Shown one piece after another: positions 21,617 through 32,132 of a stretch of DNA of 64,000 bases. How positions within the stretch are numbered: the stretch's first letter is position 1; the number at the start of each line of letters is the position of its first letter. The stretch is from Undaria pinnatifida (lineage: Eukaryota; Sar; Phaeophyceae; Laminariales; Alariaceae), in assembly GCA_012845835.1 (NCBI GenBank), contig JABAKD010000027.1, forward strand, positions 10,996,790 to 11,060,789, given 5' to 3'. Position numbers and translations under genes: made by a program. The notes under the pieces were generated by a model. It was not told the DNA's origin. It searched no databases and saw nothing but the letters and a program-made list of their open reading frames with translations.

Positions 21617-22109
21617 TGTTACGAATCGGAGCCTGATTGGCGGAGTCAGTCTGGGATCAGGGTGGACATGCGAGTATATTCATGGCGAAGAAGACGAAGG
21701 TATCTAGCCTACTAGCATCGCAAGGTCCACACACAGGCTGAATAGGTAGCCCGCATCAGGTATTCATAATGACTGACCTCCGTAGGTCCGATACGACCGA
21801 GTTCAGAAGGCGCTTGAGCGTTCCTCGGAGAAAGAGGGAGCAAGTCCCTTGTGCAAGTGCTCAGGATGGGAAGTCTCCCGAGAAGGTGGCGTGAAAATGG
21901 TAACTTGATTGCTGATCCGAAGGTTTATGAACGTGAACCCAAGGAACTGTAGATTTGTGTAATTAGAACTGGAACCGGAATTGAAATTGAAATTGTGGCA
22001 GGGTGGAGAGGCCACACCCGACTAAGGGAGGGGACATAAATAGCGCGTCCCCTACTATAACAAAAACGCCTGTCATAGTAACTCTTGAAACTGTCACTAA
22101 ACCGTAACA
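21617..22109 (-). repeat. LTR (5' LTR of the minus-strand element)
   Basis: 493 bases, the same as 15606-16098 by eye, TG...CA bounded. The host R1 sequence resumes at 22110 after the second GTAC. Confidence 0.93.
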
Positions 22110-22330
22110 GTACTACGGGTTGTGTGTCCTCATTAATCTAGACTAAGGATATAGGTCGGCGACTCCCCTTGGAACAACAGTGAATGTAGCTTGTACCACG
22201 GTCAACAGGGTGATGCTAATCAATCTGTACGCGCAAACGATAAACCTCGTTTAAGTTTCTGAGGGGGACAAAATATTACAGCTGTGGAAGGAACTGCATC
22301 AGCTTGTCAAGTGTATAGACTACCAGGTAG
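22110..22330 (-). mobile_element. R1 copy, right part, split by the LTR element
   Basis: Begins TACGGGTTGTGTGTCCTCAT just after the GTAC duplication and continues through GGTCGGCGACTCCCCTTG near 22154, GTCAACAGGGTGATGCTAAT near 22201 and GGGACAAAATATTACAGCTG near 22264. These are the R1 blocks missing from the part at 15528-15605. Confidence 0.8.
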
Positions 22331-22464
22331 GTGTAGACTAGTCTAGACTAAATATATATATGTATGTCCTGTACGTCATACAACCGGTGCGCTGAGAGCC
22401 GAGAATTTTTCGAGGCGTGAGGGCCGGCGGCGCGAGGGGCCGGGGTAGTAGAGGGCGGGGGCAC

Positions 22465-22785
22465 CACAGTCTGCGCAGCATCTAAAAAATATTGAAGGGG
22501 ACAAATCTAACGGTTGTGGGAGGAACGCATCTGTTTATCATGATGTAAATCCTGTAAATCGTACCACCGGTGAAGCGAGGGACCAGGTATTCGAAAGGGG
22601 GGGGAGGGTGGCAGGGAGAAGCAACACAGTCTGCGCAGCATCTAAAAAATCTTAAAGGGGACAAATCTAACGGTTGTGGGAGGAACGCATCTGTTTATCA
22701 TGATGATGTAAATCCTGTAAATCGTACCACCGGTGAAGCGAGGGGCCAGGTATTCGAAAGGGGTGGGAGGGAGGGCAGGAAGAAT
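22465..22785. repeat. 160-bp tandem duplication with an R1 end
   Basis: Two units, CACAGTCTGCGCAGCATCTA at 22465 and 22625, each contain GGGGACAAATCTAACGGTTG and CATCTGTTTATCATGATG (the distal end of R1, minus orientation), then ACCACCGGTGAAGCGAGGG and a G-rich end. They are nearly identical apart from a GAT insertion and G-run length. Confidence 0.8.
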
Positions 22786-23159
22786 GAGGAGTTTTGACCG
22801 CTTTAGACCTCATAAATGTATATCCCGTAGGAACTTTCTATAGGCGCCGTGCTAGCTCTAGGCGATGGCGCGGATGGCGAGGAAGGAGGGGGCGTGGGGG
22901 GGGAGATAGATGGGGGGCTTGTTGGAGCGACGGGTTGGATGGCAAGAAGGTAATGAGATGATATCGCTTGTCCGGTAGTATATACCTGGTAGTCTATTAC
23001 TTTATCTCGCATATTTGATTTACGGTTGGGCGGGTGGAGAAGCGGGGAGGAGGGGTTGTGTGCGTGTGTGTGACAGGCGGTGTGTGTGGCGGTGGTGGCG
23101 GGGAACGGAGGTGTGTAATAGAAGATATGTTATACACCTGTTGTACGTCTAACGGGATA
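22786..23159. other. G-rich and GT-rich spacer
   Basis: Contains GCTCTAGGCGATGGCGCGGA (about 22856), the inverse of the CGCACCATCGCCTAGA block found at 28.8, 44.5 and 44.95 kb, then G-runs and a (GT)n stretch near 23060. No gene seen. Confidence 0.5.
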
Positions 23160-23515
23160 TACATGATATACTGATGCATTCCTTCCACAGCCGTCAGGTT
23201 TGTCCACATAAAGAATTTATAGTTTCCGCGCACAGATTGAGTTGCCTCGCCCTCACTCGCCCTCCCCCGTTCCCTCGAGATTATACGCCGGCCCGCACGC
23301 CTTCAAAATCTCCGCCCTCCCCTTACCTGTTATACGACTTACAGGATATACTCGACAAACGGATGCATTTCCTTCCGCAGCTATCAGATTTGGTCCCCCT
23401 CCTAAACGGGTTGTATGGTTTCCGCGCACAGCTTAATTAACACCCTGTTGAACCAGGTACAAGCTATAACACTGCTGTATCCAAGGGGAGTCGCACATCT
23501 GTCTATATTTATATT
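23160..23515 (+). mobile_element. R1 distal fragments, two in tandem
   Basis: Two R1 beginnings lie in the plus orientation: TGATGCATTCCTTCCACAGC near 23172, with GTTTCCGCGCACAGATTGAG near 23223, and ACGGATGCATTTCCTTCCGC near 23360, with GTTTCCGCGCACAGCTTAAT near 23418 and CACCCTGTTGAACCAGGTAC near 23441. Both are partial. Confidence 0.65.
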
Positions 23516-23518
23516 TTA

Positions 23519-23627
23519 CAAAATGAAAATACACTCCAGCTGTGAGATCGAAGATTTCGTCGAAAATCATCTTTGCAAGCTGTGTGTGATACTCCGATCG
23601 AGCGCGTATTACGAGTTGTTTGTCCAT
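23519..23627 (-). mobile_element. R1 tail fragment, left arm of second palindrome
   Basis: Minus-oriented R1 tail from AAAATGAAAATACACTCCAG to ATTACGAGTTGTTTGTCCAT. It faces the plus-oriented fragment at 23643-23760 across about 15 bases. Confidence 0.7.
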
Positions 23628-23642
23628 AGTTCGGCTCCCCAT

Positions 23643-23760
23643 ATGAGGACACACACAACCCGTAATACGCTCGATCGGAGTAATACACACAGCTTGCAAA
23701 GATGAGTTTTGACGAAATCCTCGATCTCACAGCTGGAGCGTATTTTCAGTTTTATGATCA
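23643..23760 (+). mobile_element. R1 tail fragment, right arm of second palindrome
   Basis: Plus-oriented R1 from GAGGACACACACAACCCGTA to GCTGGAGCGTATTTTCAGTT. With 23519-23627 it makes an inverted repeat with arms of about 110 bases. Here the units meet at their middles, whereas in the 1.3-1.9 kb hairpin they meet at their AT-rich ends. Confidence 0.7.
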
Positions 23761-24131
23761 AATTAAATATACAGCCGTAGAAGGCATCGACAGGACACTG
23801 CTCGCGCTTAATATAGACTAGTGGTGAAAATATTGCATTGTCAAGGACACATACGACCCGTTGAATGAAAATAAAAATGAAACAACATCTCTCCCATGGC
23901 TATCTTTTTTGACACCAGTACTATATGATCAATTTAACAATAATATATGGATATTGTCGAAGCAGCATTATTCGGAGGAGGTGATTTACTCTCGCTGAGT
24001 ACGAGACAACAAGGGGATTTTCACCCTCAACATTGGTTGGTTTTGTTTCATTGAGTTTGAGTTCAAGGTTCACACGAATATTTGAGAATATAATTTAGCA
24101 TGCCAACCATTTGTTTTGAAGGAGCTGTATG
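23761..24131. other. unassigned sequence
   Basis: AT-rich, with no gene or repeat recognised. Confidence 0.4.
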
Positions 24132-24132
24132 G

Positions 24133-24215
<83 letters not shown>

Positions 24216-24216
24216 G
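24132..24216. repeat. (GTT)28 microsatellite
   Basis: An uninterrupted GTT array of about 85 bases. It is the complement of the AAC motif that makes up the much longer array at 29.5-30.15 kb. Confidence 0.97.
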
Positions 24217-26640
24217 CTGTTGGCGTGCTCTTGGTTAACATCTACCAGTTAGTCTATCACTACTAGACTCCGTGGTCACACAAAGAACTGGAGCCCTATG
24301 GAATATCCGAAAAACCAAATGAAATAAAAATTCGTCCGGGGAATACGACGCGATACGAATGAGGCGCACAACTGAACGGATCGAATGTGCGAACTGAACT
24401 CACATGGCCGCGGGGATCCACTCGACTACATCATAGAGTTCACCTTTTCCCACAACTGACCAACTCGCGGCTGCAAACTACAGCTATTGGCCTGCCTGCA
24501 CCGTACGAACCGCACGGTAATCGTGAACGCAGGCGAACACGCCTGCTGTCTGGAGCAGTCTGAAGAGCTGTCAGAGGTACCCTCCCCCAGGACGTAAACT
24601 GGTTGTGTTAGACGTTGATTGGTGGAAATTTCAGGCTAAACGTAGCCACCCTGATACGGCCAAGCGCCTACGCTCGGATGATATATTGCACTACTCGAAT
24701 AGCTCGTTCAGGGGTTCGAAAAACACCTCGGTAGGACTTTATAATATATTTAAAAAAAAAAACTATTAAAGAAACCGAGAGCGCCTACGTAGCAGCGTGG
24801 GTAGGCGCAATTCAGGGCAAAACGACGAGAGAACACAGAGCGAAAATGTTCTGTCCATGAAAACGAACGCGCGTACCGTAATGGGGAGGTGGAGGAAGTG
24901 CGTCCTTAGTCATCCGCGGTTGTGAGATACATCCAGCGAGAGCGGAGGTTTGAATACTTAGTGCCAAGAAAAAATATATAAAAGGATGTGAGCTATAATG
25001 AAAAAATGAGGAGAAACGCTCACGTACATTTATAGCAAAACCGTGTTGTCAGGACCAACCATAATGTTGAGATATCTGTCAGGGGCTTCGACCAGACCAC
25101 CTGCCCGGAGTTGAGCTCAGTCTTTCGACACTCCGTGAAACCCGGTGACCGATCCCGTATAGGTTCTCTGAGCATTTCTGTGGTACGATTCGTGACGACT
25201 TCCATTGCGCACTGCCATGCACTGCTATACTTCAATCGGCGATTCAGCGATTTTATTTATTGTGCCTACGTATCTGTTTTGTGCGGTGAGGTGTGTTGGC
25301 ACCACCTTCTCCGTGCTATCGCGCTTTGAAGGCATCCATAAACCCAACGCTGTTTTTCCCCGGCGGTAGCGCCTGCTAGCGCAAGATGTTGAGGTGTCAT
25401 AACCGTCGACGACACTTGAACGTAGTCCGGTGAGCGTGTATATTGAGATTCGCCGATGAAATGCGAAAGTCACGAACTAATACGTGAAATAATGATCGAA
25501 AACAGGCGAGCTGGTTTCATATCAAGCTGTTAAATTTTTATTTGTCACTGACTGGCTTGCTGCTGTGCTTCGTCGGTTGGGGGTTTTGCAGACTGGCTGC
25601 TGTGTATTTTATATGTTCGTCCTGCCGTGCTCTTTCCTCACCGTATCAATTATTTTCATAGTTGTTTTTCATTGTATCGTTCGAGTTTCCGTTTCGTTTA
25701 TTCATTTCCCCTTTCTGTCGGAAATTATTCCGGAGCATTTTTTTTCCCCACTTTTCGTTTTTTCGAAGTTTGCTAATATTTTCCGGTGTGCTGGCGTAAT
25801 TTTTTCGGCAACCACCTTTCTGTAGAGGCATTGAGCATATCTGCCGCATTGTTGGTAACCACAGGGATCCCGTTGCTAGGAGGCATCCGCACGGACGCCG
25901 GCCGTGCTGAATGTAGACGAAGGGAAAGGTTCGTGTGATGTGAAGAACGCGCACACCGGTGACGCCCGCCATGGACACCGCACCATTACGTAAAGTTGTA
26001 AGAGAAGTGTCGTTATCAACAATACCAGTTCAGGTTTTGATGAAATTTTGGTATTTTTTCCGTAATCAACAAGGGTTGAATCTTCACTCGAGTACGAGCC
26101 CGGCTGGCTCGCAAATCAATCGGCCACCCAGCACAGAACTGTCACTACGGCAGCAACGCCCGCGGAAGCCCCACGCGTGGTCGTCCCAGTGGAGTCGGGC
26201 GTACTGTAGGCAGGTGTCGGCGCCATGTACGCAGGTGTCGAGGCCTTGGGGGGTAAAGTACTTCACCAACTCGATTCGCTCATTGCCATCATATCCCAAC
26301 ATTACAATAGTCCCGACTACTGCCCTCAGCGAGCTCGCTCAGTCGGATGCCTCGGTGGGGTCACTTTGTGAACTCGACGACGCGAGCTCAGAGACACTCA
26401 CTGGGCCTTTGTCGATCAACCATAACATAGCCAATGACCTTCGAAACTACCCTGCTCAGTCTCGTGCGCCCGCGGGTGGTGGCCCAGTTCTAGCGGTGCG
26501 GCTGCCCGATTCTCTACACCCTTGTAGAAGGACCTATTTTTCAGTTTTTTTCCTCAAAAACAACTGAAAAACTCAGCGGGAGCCTTTCTTAAATCTTGAT
26601 AGTAAATCCTTGGGCGGTTGTCGGCCGTGCGGCCTTACGT
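24217..26640. other. largely unassigned sequence
   Basis: No recognised gene or repeat apart from one long open frame (25959-26567), listed separately. Confidence 0.4.
25959..26567 (+). CDS. hypothetical open frame, 202 codons
   Basis: The longest open frame between the LTR element and the AAC array. It opens at an ATG-type start and ends in TGA. The product is rich in S, P, R and Q, with no transmembrane segment, repeat or motif that I recognise. The local GC content is higher than in the flanks, and a 72-codon frame is open on the other strand. It may be chance, an exon, or a piece of a dead retroelement Gag. Confidence 0.2.
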   Translation: MTPAMDTAPLRKVVREVSLSTIPVQVLMKFWYFFRNQQGLNLHSSTSPAGSQINRPPSTELSLRQQRPRKPHAWSSQWSRAYCRQVSAPCTQVSRPWGVKYFTNSIRSLPSYPNITIVPTTALSELAQSDASVGSLCELDDASSETLTGPLSINHNIANDLRNYPAQSRAPAGGGPVLAVRLPDSLHPCRRTYFSVFFLKNN

Positions 26641-26659
26641 CGACCGCCCGAGCTGTGAG

Positions 26660-26950
26660 ATCGAACATTTTGAAAATACACTCCAGCAGCTGTGAGATCG
26701 GAAATTTTGTCGAAAGTCATCTTTGCAAGCAGTGTGTGATACTGCGATCGCGCGTATTACGGGTTGTGTGTCCTCTCAAGGATATAAGTCGGCGACTCCC
26801 CTTGCAACTACAGTGTAGCTATCAGGGTCAACAGGGTGATGTTAGTCAGTTCGTGCGCTGAAACTATAAAACCTGTTTCTGAAAGGGACAAATCTGACAG
26901 CTGTGGAAGGAAATGCATCCGTTTATCAAGTCAATCATGTAAGTCGAATA
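26660..26950 (-). mobile_element. R1, near-complete copy
   Basis: Complete order in the minus orientation: TGTGAGATCGGAAATTTTGT near 26692, TGTGTGATACTGCGATCGCG near 26733, GTTGTGTGTCCTCTCAAGGA near 26763, CTACAGTGTAGCTATCAGGG near 26808, ACTATAAAACCTGTTTCTGA near 26863, GGGACAAATCTGACAGCTGT near 26885 and GCATCCGTTTATCAAG near 26915. A stray duplicated tail fragment precedes it at about 26649-26685. Confidence 0.75.
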
Positions 26951-27185
26951 ACCGGTGAAGGGAGGGCGGAGTGTTGAAGGACTTGAGGGCCTGGTTTTGG
27001 TCAAATGGGAGCGGGGTAGATTGAAGTATGTATTTAAACAAATAGGACCCCTCCCGATATAAACCTCACCCGTATAGTATATTACAAGTACCAACAACGC
27101 AGCTTGCAAAATACTAGTATTGACCCAGAATTCGTCGATTCACGGCTGACGTCCCTAAGAGTTTTTTATATCAAGTATATATAGT
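26951..27185. other. spacer between R1 copies
   Basis: Contains an ACCGGTGAAGGGAGGGCGGA-type block (about 26951) that also borders R1 ends near 22.7 and 45.4 kb, suggesting that the true R1 unit extends further than its best-conserved core. Confidence 0.45.
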
Positions 27186-27440
27186 CTACTCCTCCATCTG
27201 TGAGATCGAACATTTCGTCGAAAACTAGTCGAAACTCAGCCGTGCAAGCTGTGTGTGATACTCCTACTACCATCGTAAGTAATAATTTCCATATTAAGGT
27301 AGGTCAGCCACTCCCCTTAGGACCACAAAGTTTGTAACATGTTCGACAGGGTGTGATGCTAACCAATCTGTGTGCGGAAACCATAAAACCCGTTTTGGAC
27401 AGGACATGATATGACGTCTGTGGAATGCACCAGTATATTG
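27186..27440 (-). mobile_element. R1 copy, diverged
   Basis: Contains CTCCATCTGTGAGATCGAAC near 27192, GTGCAAGCTGTGTGTGATAC near 27242, GCCACTCCCCTTAGGACCAC near 27307, GACAGGGTGTGATGCTAACC near 27344 and CCATAAAACCCGTTTTGGAC near 27381. The central GATCGCGCGTATTACGGG block has been lost or replaced. Confidence 0.65.
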
Positions 27441-28520
27441 TTGGGTACTTAGTCGTATGATATGACCCCGGTGATGGGAGGGGAACGGATAGGTCGCCAA
27501 AATGAATAGGAACTTACTCCACGCGTAATATCATTACTGCTGTACGTTTTAGCGTAGTAGGTGATGCTCGCGGCGGCCGGGAACTGCGCGGTTAGGGGGG
27601 AGGGGGGGGGGGGGGGGGGGGGTACTCAGCTCTTGTGCGTGGCCGTAGTCGTATTATCATATATTAATGTGAACGGAAAAGCTATTCGTTTCGTCCCTAG
27701 TACCGTTGCTGCAAGGTACCTTATCGCGCTTTTTCGAGAAAACGTTTGACGTCCACTCCAAATGTTGTGTACCCTAACCCTAACCCTTGTTCCCGTTAAC
27801 AGTGTGCGTCAAACGTGGCCTCCGAAACGTGGTATCTGGAATGCTCTTGTGTCCTAAGGAGGACGAGCTATTATGTGGCCACAACCTACGAGATGAGAGA
27901 TACGCATTGCACACATTGTCAAGCGAGGTGATTTGGATAGCCAACACCAACCGCAACAAACACGCTGGCAAAACAAATGTTCACGTTGGTTAGTGCAACA
28001 TGTTCTCCTCCCTGTGCCATTGACGACGCACTTGATACCCTCCACGAGCCCAATGCCGTCTTTAGTTGGTTTCTAGAGTCTGCTAGTATGAGTGCTATTC
28101 CCTTGTCCTTTCCTTGCTTCTTCTTCTTGCCTTGTCTTTGCTTGCCTATGATTTTCTTTCCTTTCCTTTTTCGGATTATTTTTCTCTTCTTTCCCTTTTT
28201 TTTTCTATTATTTTCTTTCACTTGCTTAGTTTCTTTGCTTAGTTTGACGTGCGCATGCGTAGTGATGGGTAGTATCAATAAGTGAAATATATACGTGTAT
28301 TCTTCCCTGGGTGGCAAGTGGTATATATAGCCGTTTGTTTCAGGTTTGAGTAGTGAGACGTATGCACCAGTCAGTATTATAGTCAGTATGGAGCTGGCGC
28401 ATCGCAGGCTGACTCACGATTTCAGTATTATATGTTTCTGGCAGAGGGATGAATTGCGTCAGCTGCGATGCATGCGATCCCTCTTGTTCAAACGTTCCAC
28501 CTAAAATCAAAATCTACCAG
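27441..28520. other. unassigned sequence with G21 run and short CCCTAA motif
   Basis: A G run at 27602-27622; CCCTAACCCTAACCC at 27772-27786; a pyrimidine-rich (TTTCTTTCC-type) stretch at about 28100-28230. Frames of up to 132 codons exist only through low-complexity sequence, so no gene is called. Confidence 0.45.
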
Positions 28521-29215
28521 AACAGTAAACACTACCAGCCAGCTGATATTACCTCATTATCTTTCGAGCCATCCATGCCGTAGCTCGAACTCGTTTCCGC
28601 CCTTCTCGACCCCCCCCCTCCCCCCGCCCCCCCTTTTTCTTTTTCCTGCCCAATTTGTTCAAAGAAGGGCCCTTCTTACAATCGAGATCGGCCAGAGTAA
28701 TAAACACTTCTACTCAAATGATACCACGTCATTTTATTTCTAGCCATCCATGACGTAGCTTACATTAATACCCCCCCGCCTGCCTCCCCCGCCTCCAACG
28801 CCCCCTCCTTCCCCACCACCCGCACGATCGCCTAGACCTAGCACCACGCGTGTACCTCCTACATATCTGATTAATATGCGCGATTGGAGTATCACACACA
28901 ATCTTGCAACAACTATGAGTTTCAAGTAAATCTTTGATCTCACAGCTGGAGTGTATTTCTATATTATATGTGACCTAAACTTCTTGAAAACCGTTTCCCA
29001 GACCCCCCCCCACTCTTTTCATTTTTTTGCCCGCTCTCTCTTGCTCAAACGCTCCTCCATAGATCGAAATCCGCCAGACAGAGTAATAAGCACTTCCACG
29101 GACTGGCTATCACCTCATTATCTTTCTAGAGCCTTCCATGCCACTGCTGCAGTCCCCCCCTTCCTCCGCCCTCAACGTCCCTTCCTTCCCTACCACCCGC
29201 ACTATGGCCTATACT
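28521..29215. repeat. C-rich repeat family, three degenerate units with an R1 tail
   Basis: Units share RTAATAAACACTTC, then a CCTCATTATCTTTC block, GAGCCATCCATGCCG, a poly(C) tract, ACGCCCCCTTCTTCCCCA and, in the second unit, GATCGCCTAGACCTAGCACC. They begin near 28521, 28690 and 29060. A plus-oriented R1 tail (TATCACACACAATCTTGCAA near 28890, GATCTCACAGCTGGAGTG near 28937) lies inside. The same compound block recurs at 44.4-45.0 kb. Confidence 0.65.
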
Positions 29216-29365
29216 TAACACTGTAGTTGCAACGGGAGTCGCAAAGCTAATCTTGAATGAGGACAAACAACCCTTATCACGCGCGATCGGAGTGTCACAC
29301 ACAGCTTGTAAAGATAAGTATCGACGAAATCTTCGACCTCACAGCTGGAATGTATATATTTTTTA
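29216..29365 (+). mobile_element. R1 partial copy
   Basis: From ACACTGTAGTTGCAACGGGA (29217) through GAGGACAAACAACCCTTATC near 29258, CACACACAGCTTGTAAAGAT near 29295 and GACCTCACAGCTGGAATGTA near 29335. Confidence 0.7.
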
Positions 29366-29489
29366 ATAATATGCGTGTACCACCAGTGAAACGTTTTTAA
29401 TTTTCTCACTATCCGGGGTATTCACCGGCTCCAGAATAACTGGAGCAGACTTGATCGGGATTGATCATACGAGATTACGTGAGAACGAC

Positions 29490-30147
<658 letters not shown>

Positions 30148-30888
30148 TCATACCGTCTGCGACAAAAAAAGAAGGAGGAAAAAAAAAAAAAAAACGAGGA
30201 AACAGGACGGCGTCGTAAAAATCACCCATAACAAAACACGACAGGATGCCAGCAACTCATCTCCAGCAGCTATTAATAGCAACACAGCAGATGACACCGT
30301 CCAACTAATCAAGGCCAGCAACCATTTACGCAGTTCATATTTACCGTCCATTTGTTCCTGACCACAGAGGCTTTGTGCCAATACCTTCATTATCTCTACA
30401 GGGGAGCCAATACAGAAAAAGCGAACTCAAATAAAAAGCACGTAATAAGGCCGATGGGTATGGCAGGAAATGCGAATGCGAATGATGACTTGCATTTTGT
30501 TTCGCCGCCTGGCATTATTTTTCCGAAGAAGGATTTGCTGGACGATGGTATAATACACCCAAAGTGGACAAATTGCTTTTGGTTCTTTTAAAACTACGAA
30601 GGCTTGTGTACGAGGGGTCAGCATACAGTCTAAAAACTCCACCAAGCACCAACTGAGCACTTACTCGCGACCGTCAAACAACTCCAAAGATGGCGAGCAG
30701 GACTGCAAATACGTCCCAGGTTCCCGTGCTCCCGGTGGAGCTCTCAGGGGACTTCATATGTGCGCTCACACGAGTGAGCAAAAGGTTTGGTGGCAGACTG
30801 ATGTCTCAAGAAGCGCTGAAGGTGTACCAGGCACTCCCCTTGGCGTGGGCAGCGTTGAGCTGCAAAGAGATCGGCGCCTAAAAAGTAA
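30148..30888. other. unassigned sequence
   Basis: A purine-rich stretch (30163-30205) follows the microsatellite. The sequence near 30377 (CAATACCTTCATTATC) resembles stretches near 3270 and 5382. No gene recognised. Confidence 0.4.
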
Positions 30889-31262
30889 AGAGTACAAGCA
30901 GCAGACGCGAGCGCGACAAAAATTACTATACCAGGTATAGAGTACAAGCAGCAGACGCGAGCGCGAAAAAAACTATTATACTAGGTATAGAGTGCAAGCA
31001 GCAGACGAGAGCCCAAAAAAAATCATTATACCAGGTATAGAGTACAAGCATCAGTCACGACCCTATTTTTTTTCAATATTCCAGGTATAGAGTACAAACA
31101 GCAGACGAGAGCCCGACAAAAGTTATTTTACCAGGTGTAGAGTACAAACAGCAGCGACGAGCCCAAACTCGTTTTTATACCAGGTATAGAGTACAAGCAG
31201 CAGCCAAGAGCCCAAAAACCATCATTATACCAGGTATAGAGTGCAAGCAGCAGTCAAAATAT
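30889..31262. repeat. 50-bp tandem array with palindromic core
   Basis: Units start at 30891, 30941, 30991, 31041, 31091, 31141, 31190 and 31240, giving a period of 50 (49 once). Each reads AGTACAAGCAGCAGACGAGA, then an A-rich stretch, then TATACCAGGTATAG. The end core CTATACCAGGTATAG is a perfect 7+1+7 palindrome in the first unit and near-perfect in the others. Units differ at several sites, but the period and the core are retained. Confidence 0.92.
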
Positions 31263-31743
31263 GCAAGAGGGTCCAAAATTATTCCAAAATTCGACCGTGG
31301 GGCTGCTACTGCTTCAAGCTGCCCGATGACACACAAGAAACACACGGAGTTGTCAACGGGACCCAGCTACAGAGGCAACCGTACCTTTAGTGTGAAGGGA
31401 ACGCAGTCCCGATGTGCGGCGTCGCGTGCACCAATAGGGAGCTCGCTCTCCGAACCTAGCTCCCATCATCATCCGCGCCCGAACCACCCGACCCGGCTCT
31501 TCAGCAAACGTTGCAGCCATACCCTCCCTCATCGTCTGCAAGCTGGCCAAGGTGGCTGCTGCAGCGGACGGGACAGCTGCCATCGTTTAGCTATCGTCAT
31601 GGGACATACTCGACTGTCACCCACGCAGCGGCTGAGGTTCTCGATGCCCCTTGCCGGTGCTGGTGGTTTGTGAAGGCGGGGTAACTTCTTGGGGATTTTG
31701 ATGGGCGTTTTGGCAATCGAATGCACCCTTGGGATTCGAACGA
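31263..31743. other. unassigned sequence left of the tyrosine-recombinase element
   Basis: No recognised content. A 115-codon plus-strand frame (31326-31673) of unknown product crosses it. Confidence 0.4.
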
Positions 31744-31979
31744 AAAGCGTATTATTATCGAGGCACGAAAAAATAAGGGTTTTGCATGTACGGAAGAAGT
31801 TTGGGGTTACTGCACGTTGACCAATGAGATCAACGCGGCTGGTTACTTGTACTTCTCCTGGTGTAGCAAAGGGAACCTTGGATCAGTTTGTCTTGTTGCT
31901 GACTAGCAAGCGAAGCACGCAGAGAAGAGAGAAGCATCGTCAGCAAGACAAGGTCAAGGTGTGATAGACTGGCTGATTT
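31744..31979 (+). repeat. A1 split direct repeat (left end)
   Basis: 236 bases, matching A2 with about ten substitutions by eye. It begins AAAGCGTATTATT and ends GACTGGCTGATTT, after which the last motif is partly repeated (to about 32018). Expected to contain the promoter. A 62-codon frame runs through it in both copies but is not called as a gene. Confidence 0.9.
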
Positions 31980-32132
31980 GACTGGCTGATTTCAGGTGTG
32001 ATAGACTGGCTGATTTGCTTTGCTGCGACTGCTGCTACTGTGAGACTTCGCTGGGACTGCCGTGGTGACTGCCGTGGTAATAATGCGTTGTGACTACTGC
32101 TGTGGCGAGTGCTGCGGGCCGTCTCTTTGACG

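Larger units (their letters stand above)
15606..22109 (-). mobile_element. LTR retrotransposon (copia-type remnant), nested in R1
   Basis: The element spans 6,504 bases, bounded by two 493-base LTRs, and is flanked by GTAC on each side (15602-15605 and 22110-22113). Orientation is minus, because the primer-binding site abuts the right LTR (21616 downward) and a G-rich polypurine tract abuts the left LTR. The interior (16099-21616) carries no intact gene, only a copia-type RNase H end (18478-18687) and one integrase-like fragment (19361-19822), with many small tandem repeats. I find no difference between the LTRs by eye, which implies a recent insertion, while the coding content is long dead. 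The simplest reading is a non-autonomous element mobilised in trans. Gene conversion between LTRs is the alternative. Confidence 0.9.

Noticed and set aside
31725-31745. B-box-like GTTCGAATCCC on the minus strand next to the tyrosine-recombinase element
   Set aside because: The flanks do not form a T stem and no A box lies at the right distance.
31721-31906. 62-codon frame repeated at 37353-37622
   Set aside because: The two copies lie in the A1 and A2 repeats of the retroelement. They are similar because the repeats are similar, and the substitutions do not favour silent sites.
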